A DNA stretch of 10,975 bases from the NCBI GenBank assembly GCA_050874705.1, contig JBNMLE010000031.1, positions 1-10,975 on the forward strand, read 5' to 3'. Positions 6,987 to 10,975 of the stretch are shown here, piece after piece; positions within the stretch are counted from its first letter, which is position 1, and each line of letters opens with the position of its first letter. The stretch is from Fiminaster sp050874705 (GTDB taxonomy: Bacteria; Bacillota_I; Bacilli_A; RFN20; CAG-826). The position numbers were made by a program, and so were the translations under genes. The notes under the pieces are model-generated. The model had not been told where the DNA came from. It saw only the letters and a list, made by a program, of their open reading frames with translations, and did no database searches.

Positions 6987-7022
6987 ATATAAAATAAGGA
7001 TGTGAGAATGACCCCACATCCT
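6987..7022 (-). terminator. Terminator hairpin after the surface protein gene
   Basis: On the - strand, AGGATGTG (7022-7015), a 10-nt loop and CACATCCT (7004-6997) form a perfect 8-bp stem followed by TTATTTTAT. It sits 20 bp after the surface protein stop and 14 bp before the phosphodiesterase ATG. The interrupted T-run suggests partial termination. Confidence 0.7.
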
Positions 7023-7042
7023 ATTATAGATTAATTAGTTAA

Positions 7043-9502
7043 TTATTTTGTTTCTTTCTTTTTATAAATAACTAAACCAATACCCGCTAAAGCGAGAGTT
7101 GAAGCAATTGCGCTTGTAGCAATAATTGAACCGCCACAACCATTATTATTTGTTGGAGTTTCTGGTTCTGGATCAACAGGTGAAGAACCTGCTGTTTTAA
7201 CAGTTAGAGTCCATGACACTGAACCATAAGCTGTTTCGACTACAACTTTTTGTTCTCCTTCTTCAAGTTTGCTAAGAGCACTTGCTTTGATTGTGAGAAC
7301 ATTATTTTCATATGTGTAATTAGCGGAACTAACAACTTTCTTACCAATTTTTACTGATGAAATCATTTCACCTTTTGTATCAAGATTCATTGATAAATCA
7401 TTTCCGCTTCCAATTTCATATTCGATTGCTGTATCGCTTGATGTTGGAACGCTTGATGCTGGTTTAAGATCATCAGATAATGGCTTTTTGCCATTGATAT
7501 TTTTAATTGTATAAGCAATTCGACTTTCGCAATATGAACCAAAGAATAAATAAGCATTATCGCCATTTGGGAATACTGTTTTCATTTTCGAAACTTTAAT
7601 TGTTTCATTGAGTTCGTTGTCGTTAAAGCTAATTGTGTAATAGTTGTCGAGAATGCCACCTAAATTTTTGGTAACATTTTTCATTTTCAATGTGACATCT
7701 TGTTGATATGGGATGTTCATTGTTGTAAGAAGTTTAGCATCATAATATCTTGTTGCGGTCATCGAGGTGACATAAATTTCAACAGTAATAGTTGACAACG
7801 ATGTTCTTTGCATTCTAAATGACACGCCTTTATTATTTGTGACTGAATCGTTATCAGCAATAATAAACATATCAGGTTGTTCCATAATGCCAAGAGCAAT
7901 CCATGTGTTGTCGGAGTTTAATTCTTGAACATTGAATGTGACGCTGAAGTTTGAATATGCAACAGGTTGTTCGAAGTACACACCTGAGGAATTCACTTTA
8001 TCGCCATATTGAGACGAGGCATCAGTTGAAACAATAAGACTACCATCATCGTTGGTCAATATATCTGCATAATTGCCTTGAGTGATGTTTTTACTATCGC
8101 TTCTTGTTTTTTTGGCAAAATCTTCTTTTGCTTTATTAATTAATGCGACTTGTTCATTAAACTCTTCTTCAGAAGTAAAATATTCTGAATATGAAACAGG
8201 GATAGCCACTAAAGCATCTTTTGCTTTTAGAAGTGTTTCTACATCTTTAATTGCAGCGACAGCTTTCACATATGTAGCAACTGTTTCTTTGTAAATTTTT
8301 GTAGCAACTGCTGAAATTTTTGCTTTTGCATTATTTATTTCAACTTGTGAATTATCATAAACTGCTTTTCCGCTTTCAGAGAGAGTGGAAGCATCAATTT
8401 CTTCATAAGCTTTATTGACTGCATTAATTGCATTTTCGACTTTTGAAATATCTTCCTTGGTTTCAATTACTTCACATGCAGTTTTAAGATCGCTAACTCT
8501 TTGCTCTAACATATAAGTTGGAGATAATGATGTTGCAGTAGTATATTTTTCTTGAACCACTTGATAATCATTCTTAAGCCATTCTTTATCATAACTTTCA
8601 AGTTGATCATATTTTAGTGTTTTATATTTTGCTAAAAATGCTTCAGCTTCTGCTCCGTTAGTCAATGTGGCTTCTTTGAGTTCACTAAGAGCGGCTTTTG
8701 TAACACCAAAAGCACCTGTTGATGAATAATATTCGGTGTGTTTGCTGTCTGTGAATTGTTCAAAGATTACTTTTTCAAATCCAGAACCGTTCATTCCACC
8801 AACCATTACATATGAAGGGGTGTTATATGCAAGTCCTGAGTTTTCAAGTTGTTGATATAAAATGGAGTTACTGACTGTAAATACTCTTTCATTAACTGTA
8901 ACTTCGGTATTTTCACTAGAAACTCTATTGAACTTCATGTGAATTTTATTATCTGCAGCGGTAACTGCAACACCTTTAAAGTTGTTATCGTCAGCCCAGT
9001 CTGTTCCATCATTAAATCCTTCGATAGAAATGTTGTGGCTGTTTGGTGAAGCAGATAAACAAACAATATATTGATTTGTTGTGCCATCAATTTTATTTGA
9101 TTTTGCTGGAACAATATCAATATTTGCGATCATATTACCTTCGGAATAATAAACACCCGCTGTTTTTCCAAATGTGAGAAGCACTAAATTGGATCTATGC
9201 GATAATTCGACTGTAAATTCAAATGTAGATAAATCAAATGTTGATTTGTGCATACCTCTTGTTCCAAAGGAAGGGACATCGTTAAACATTGAGGCTTGTT
9301 CTGTTAAACGCATTGAGCGAGTATTTGGGTCGTTCCAACATGTTGCAAATGGAGAATCTGCAGCATGATCTGTTGGATTATATGAATCATAATCCCAACC
9401 ATTTACATTCGCCGCAGCGTTTGCGCTTATTGGTTTGATAAATAAACTTCCAACTGCGGTAACTGCTAGAAGACTAAGCATTGGTACAATTGCTTTTTTC
9501 AT
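7043..9502 (-). CDS. Secreted, membrane-anchored multidomain surface protein with lectin-like and X2-like modules
   Basis: 819 residues from the ATG at 9502, chosen because GAAAGGA lies 8 nt upstream and a classic signal peptide follows (MKKAIVPMLSLLAVTAVGSL, cleavage near SANA|A at 29-31). Domains: beta-rich lectin/glucanase-like region (about 34-260); helical, Lys/Glu/Ala-rich spacer (about 265-470); second beta-rich lectin-like region (about 475-670); an Ig-like module resembling the CBM X2 family (about 692-770, with SSVKIGKKVVSSANYTYENN and VLTIKASALSKLEEG); a Pro/Glu/Thr linker; GCGGS (788-792); a transmembrane helix (793-812) and KKKETK. No glycosidase catalytic motif was seen, so adhesion or glycan binding at the envelope is more likely than hydrolysis. 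The module assignments are by pattern, not by search. A cre box in the promoter implies catabolite control. Confidence 0.85.
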   Translation of the reverse strand: MKKAIVPMLSLLAVTAVGSLFIKPISANAAANVNGWDYDSYNPTDHAADSPFATCWNDPNTRSMRLTEQASMFNDVPSFGTRGMHKSTFDLSTFEFTVELSHRSNLVLLTFGKTAGVYYSEGNMIANIDIVPAKSNKIDGTTNQYIVCLSASPNSHNISIEGFNDGTDWADDNNFKGVAVTAADNKIHMKFNRVSSENTEVTVNERVFTVSNSILYQQLENSGLAYNTPSYVMVGGMNGSGFEKVIFEQFTDSKHTEYYSSTGAFGVTKAALSELKEATLTNGAEAEAFLAKYKTLKYDQLESYDKEWLKNDYQVVQEKYTTATSLSPTYMLEQRVSDLKTACEVIETKEDISKVENAINAVNKAYEEIDASTLSESGKAVYDNSQVEINNAKAKISAVATKIYKETVATYVKAVAAIKDVETLLKAKDALVAIPVSYSEYFTSEEEFNEQVALINKAKEDFAKKTRSDSKNITQGNYADILTNDDGSLIVSTDASSQYGDKVNSSGVYFEQPVAYSNFSVTFNVQELNSDNTWIALGIMEQPDMFIIADNDSVTNNKGVSFRMQRTSLSTITVEIYVTSMTATRYYDAKLLTTMNIPYQQDVTLKMKNVTKNLGGILDNYYTISFNDNELNETIKVSKMKTVFPNGDNAYLFFGSYCESRIAYTIKNINGKKPLSDDLKPASSVPTSSDTAIEYEIGSGNDLSMNLDTKGEMISSVKIGKKVVSSANYTYENNVLTIKASALSKLEEGEQKVVVETAYGSVSWTLTVKTAGSSPVDPEPETPTNNNGCGGSIIATSAIASTLALAGIGLVIYKKKETK

Positions 9503-9524
9503 TATTAGTTTCCTTTCTCTAAAT

Positions 9525-9541
9525 GTTCTATTCAATAGAAC
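9525..9541. promoter_or_regulatory. 17-bp perfect palindrome in the surface protein leader
   Basis: GTTCTATTCAATAGAAC is an 8+1+8 perfect dyad between the candidate -10 and the Shine-Dalgarno of the surface protein gene. It has no T-run. It could be an operator or a 5'-end mRNA hairpin. Confidence 0.5.
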
Positions 9542-9552
9542 TGTATGCATTT

Positions 9553-9581
9553 ATGTTAAAAGCGCTTTCAAGTTGGTTCAA
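9553..9581 (-). promoter_or_regulatory. Candidate promoter of the surface protein gene
   Basis: On the - strand, TTGAAC (9581-9576), a 17-bp spacer and TAACAT (9558-9553), about 50 bp before the ATG. The cre box fills most of the spacer and touches the -10. Confidence 0.45.
9557..9570. promoter_or_regulatory. CcpA cre box
   Basis: TAAAAGCGCTTTCA (other strand TGAAAGCGCTTTTA) matches 13 of 14 positions of the symmetric cre TGAAAGCGCTTTCA. It overlaps the candidate promoter spacer, so bound CcpA would be expected to repress when preferred sugars are present. A weaker cre-like site, AAAAACGTTTAT, follows at 9590-9601. Confidence 0.65.
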
Positions 9582-9656
9582 TTTAATGGAAAAACGTTTA
9601 TAAACAATCATTAATTGTTCAAAAACTAATCATTTTTAATCATTTGTGATTTGCTT

Positions 9657-10343
9657 TTAAAGTAAAGCTTCTGAATTTGTTGAGAAATATATATCTTCTT
9701 GTTGCGAAAGTTTTTTTAACAAATTTTCGAATTCAGTCCATCTTTCATTCGTATTTATCTCATATGAATGAGTCCATATGAATAAAACTTGTTTCTTTAT
9801 TGGTTTAAGATTAATGAATTCATCAATCACTTTATCAAAATCTTTTTCAAACATTCTTAAAGATGGTTGATAGTCAAGCAAATTAGAAGGGATATCAAAT
9901 GAATGTGTGCTTGTAACGCCTCTTCCAAATTTAATATTGTTTTCTTTCATTGCTAAAAATAGATCATCATCTCTAACTCCGTATGGAGATATAAATCCTT
10001 TAACTTTTTGATTAAAACATGTCTCGATATTTTTGATATCTTTTTTAATTTCTTCACATTTCTGTTCATGAGTTAATTTTTCAATATGTGGATGAGAATA
10101 TGAATGTGAAGCGACTTCATGTCCTTTATAGAGAATTTTCATTTCATCCATAGTTAAGTGGTAGACTTCTTTTTCTTTAAAATACCACTTATCATCGTGA
10201 TTTGCTTTTCCTGTGTTTATATTAAATGTTGCTTTTAAACCATATTTATTTAATAGTTCGACAACTTTTATGTCGTTATTAATGCCATCATCAAATGAGA
10301 ATGTTACAGCTTTTAAGCAACTATTTGGATATTTTTCTTCCAT
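9657..10343 (-). CDS. Polysaccharide deacetylase family protein (NodB/CE4 fold), cytosolic
   Basis: 228 residues from the ATG at 10343. Motif 1 is TFSFDDG (14-20, Asp18 base and Asp19 metal ligand), motif 2 SHSYSHPH (79-86, His80 and His84 as metal ligands), motif 3 SPYG (119-122, where RxPY or YPYG is usual) and the late motif IWTHSYE (189-195, catalytic-type His192). This is the CE4 N- or O-deacetylase pattern. There is no signal peptide or membrane helix, so unlike PgdA-type peptidoglycan deacetylases it probably works on a cytosolic or oligomeric sugar substrate. The frame extends 12 codons further upstream, but AGAAAGG 7 nt before this ATG and the short family N-terminus favour it. That ribosome site is complementary to the loop of the nearby RNA candidate. 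No strong terminator follows, so read-through into the surface protein gene is possible. Confidence 0.85.
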   Translation of the reverse strand: MEEKYPNSCLKAVTFSFDDGINNDIKVVELLNKYGLKATFNINTGKANHDDKWYFKEKEVYHLTMDEMKILYKGHEVASHSYSHPHIEKLTHEQKCEEIKKDIKNIETCFNQKVKGFISPYGVRDDDLFLAMKENNIKFGRGVTSTHSFDIPSNLLDYQPSLRMFEKDFDKVIDEFINLKPIKKQVLFIWTHSYEINTNERWTEFENLLKKLSQQEDIYFSTNSEALL

Positions 10344-10367
10344 AAAAAATCCTTTCTCCCTAGTTTT

Positions 10368-10376
10368 AATATAACA
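10368..10376 (-). promoter_or_regulatory. Extended -10 promoter of the deacetylase gene
   Basis: On the - strand, TGTTATATT is an extended -10 (TG-N-TATATT), with no good -35, about 25 bp before the ATG at 10343. A start near 10361 would put the ribosome binding site almost at the 5' end of the mRNA. Confidence 0.5.
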
Positions 10377-10414
10377 CAATTTCTAAATTTAAGAAAAAAG
10401 TAAGCATTTTATCG

Positions 10415-10453
10415 ACATTTTAAAATGTTTAGTAAAATTTTTAAATTTTTACT
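10415..10453. promoter_or_regulatory. Two adjacent A/T-rich palindromes upstream of the RNA promoter
   Basis: ACATTTTAAAATGT (10415-10428) is a perfect 14-bp palindrome. It is followed at 10431-10453 by a 23-bp near-perfect one with arms AGTAAAA and TTTTACT. Together they cover the -35 region of the promoter at 10463 and lie upstream of the divergent deacetylase promoter. A/T-only symmetry is common here, so operator function is only possible. Confidence 0.3.
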
Positions 10454-10459
10454 AATTTA

Positions 10460-10468
10460 TGGTATAAT
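10460..10468 (+). promoter_or_regulatory. Extended -10 promoter of the small RNA candidate
   Basis: TGGTATAAT is a perfect extended -10, with only a weak -35 (TTTAAA, 10440-10445, 17-bp spacer). It places the start near 10475-10476, exactly where the closing stem of the RNA candidate begins. Confidence 0.6.
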
Positions 10469-10475
10469 AATTTTT

Positions 10476-10556
10476 ACAAAAAGAAGATCGCCTCCTTTCT
10501 CCCTTTTTTGACTATTTGTTGTAAGTTGTCATTTTGCGGTCTTCTTTTCTTTTTGT
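10476..10556 (+). ncRNA. Candidate small RNA with anti-Shine-Dalgarno loop and built-in terminator
   Basis: About 81 nt. The 5' end ACAAAAAG (10476-10483) pairs perfectly with CTTTTTGT (10549-10556). Inside it, AAAAGAAGATCGC (10479-10491) pairs with GCGGTCTTCTTTT (10536-10548) as 13 bp with one G-U, so the outer and inner pairings are alternatives in the A-run. The 3' arm runs into a T-rich tail, giving an intrinsic terminator. The 44-nt loop starts with CTCCTTTCTCCC and contains a small TGAC/GTCA hairpin. With the stem base it reads GATCGCCTCCTTTCT, 14/15 identical to the 16S rRNA 3' tail. The strand is inferred from the extended -10 just upstream. Alternatively it could be the leader or attenuator of the gene at 10581, or the antisense of an unknown transcript. 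It matches no RNA family I can name. Confidence 0.5.
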
Positions 10557-10576
10557 ATAATTGAAAAAAGAAGGTG
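10556..10576 (+). promoter_or_regulatory. -10 box and ribosome site of the right-end membrane protein
   Basis: TATAAT (10556-10561) lies directly at the end of the RNA candidate's T-run, with only a poor -35 (TTGCGG, 10534-10539). AAGGTG (10571-10576) is the likely Shine-Dalgarno for the ATG at 10581. Confidence 0.35.
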
Positions 10577-10580
10577 TCAT

Positions 10581-10975
10581 ATGCTTACAAAAGAAAAAAT
10601 ATCAAAACCAAATATTATTCCATTCGCATTAGGAATATTTTCTATTGTTTTTGGAATTAACTGCATATGGCTTTCAATTTATTATCGTCTAGAAACATTT
10701 GAACTATCTTTTGAAGCGATGATTTTATTTATTGTAGTAGGCTCTGTCGTATTTATTTTCGGATTGTTTTTCTTAATAAAAGCATTTTATGAAAAAGTAT
10801 TTATTATTGGAAAAAATTTAGGAATTACAAGGATTTTTAAAAAAACAAAGCAATATGATTTAACAAATGTTGATCATTATTCATTAGTTAAAAACTCAAA
10901 AGATAAAATCATAAGAATTGATTATTTTACTAAAAAAGAGATTCTGCTATTTTCAACAAATTATAAGAATAAAGA
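10581..10975 (+). CDS. Membrane protein with cytosolic tail, partial (runs off the window)
   Basis: At least 131 residues, open at the window end. Two hydrophobic helices (about 11-34 and 45-69) are followed by a beta-rich segment: KVFIIGKNLGITRIFKK, then YDLTNVDHYSLVKNSKDK and IIRIDYFTKKEILLFS. Alternating hydrophobic strands after a short TM hairpin resemble bacterial PH-like membrane proteins; this is an impression and the family is not recognised. The start ATG has AAGGTG 4 nt upstream. The gene may be read from its own TATAAT at 10556 or by read-through of the RNA element's terminator. Confidence 0.7.
   Translation, partial: MLTKEKISKPNIIPFALGIFSIVFGINCIWLSIYYRLETFELSFEAMILFIVVGSVVFIFGLFFLIKAFYEKVFIIGKNLGITRIFKKTKQYDLTNVDHYSLVKNSKDKIIRIDYFTKKEILLFSTNYKNK

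Noticed and set aside
9602..9618. AACAAT-ATTGTT hairpin as terminator of the deacetylase gene
   Set aside because: Only 6 bp with one G-C pair per arm, a poor T-run, and it lies within the surface protein's upstream control region.
10480..10510. Remnant of a 16S rRNA gene
   Set aside because: Only about 15 bases match the 16S 3' end. The preceding bases do not resemble the conserved GCGGCTG region and nothing rRNA-like follows.
10488..10532. Small toxin gene on the - strand: an ATG at 10532 starts MTTYNK, and a strong AGAAAGGAGG is nearby
   Set aside because: The frame stops after six codons, the Shine-Dalgarno lies downstream of the ATG rather than upstream, and no start codon follows it at a workable distance.
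10476..10556. Small SRP RNA, 6S RNA or tRNA
   Set aside because: The conserved SRP GGAAG/tetraloop core, the 6S open-complex bubble with long arms, and any cloverleaf are absent.

Overview
This window is AT-rich (roughly 30% G+C by eye) and looks like a low-GC Bacillota chromosome. The small genes, strong AAGGAGG-type ribosome binding sites, a CcpA-type cre box, a glycerophospholipid gene pair and a surface protein with a GCGGS-transmembrane-KKK tail suggest a gut-type member of the Bacilli/Erysipelotrichia/RF39 neighbourhood; the exact lineage is inference. The standard code is in use: tryptophans in conserved proteins are TGG, no conserved gene is interrupted by TGA, and stops are mostly TAA. 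No rRNA, tRNA, IS element, CRISPR array or phage gene was seen. No stretch over 300 bases lacks a gene.

Layout. 1-2060: a two-gene operon on the + strand, a DUF3737 beta-helix protein overlapping a MalY/PatB-type PLP C-S lyase, closed by a terminator that can serve both strands. 2075-4170 (- strand): phospho-sugar mutase followed immediately by a small membrane protein. 4171-4302: divergent control region with a perfect 18-bp dyad. 4303-4740 (+): small two-TM protein of unknown role. 4808-5247 (- strand): a CPCC-type Cys-rich zinc-ribbon gene that appears split in two by a one-base change in an A8 run, with an extra in-frame TGA upstream. 5301-6293 (+): gpsA, overlapping tail-to-tail with a glycerophosphodiester phosphodiesterase (6290-6982, -). 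7043-9502 (-): large secreted surface protein with lectin-like and X2-like modules, under a cre box. 9657-10343 (-): polysaccharide deacetylase of the NodB/CE4 fold. 10344-10580: divergent intergenic region containing a candidate small RNA. 10581-end (+): start of another membrane protein.

How the genes fit together. GpsA and the phosphodiesterase both supply glycerol-3-phosphate, from DHAP and from phospholipid head groups respectively, and so belong to membrane lipid supply. The phosphoglucomutase feeds glucose-1-phosphate to cell-surface glycan synthesis. The surface lectin-like protein and the deacetylase point to carbohydrate handling at the envelope; the former is probably under catabolite control.

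The most unusual item is the element at 10476-10556. It is a self-closing, terminator-ended RNA candidate behind a perfect extended -10 (TGGTATAAT). Its loop carries a near copy of the 16S rRNA 3' tail (GAUCGCCUCCUUUCU versus the canonical GAUCACCUCCUUUCU), that is, an anti-Shine-Dalgarno mimic. The same loop is perfectly complementary over 12 nt to the ribosome binding site of the neighbouring deacetylase mRNA. Other items worth a look are the split CPCC gene, a terminator for the phosphodiesterase embedded in the gpsA coding sequence, and the GCGGS C-terminal tail of the surface protein.
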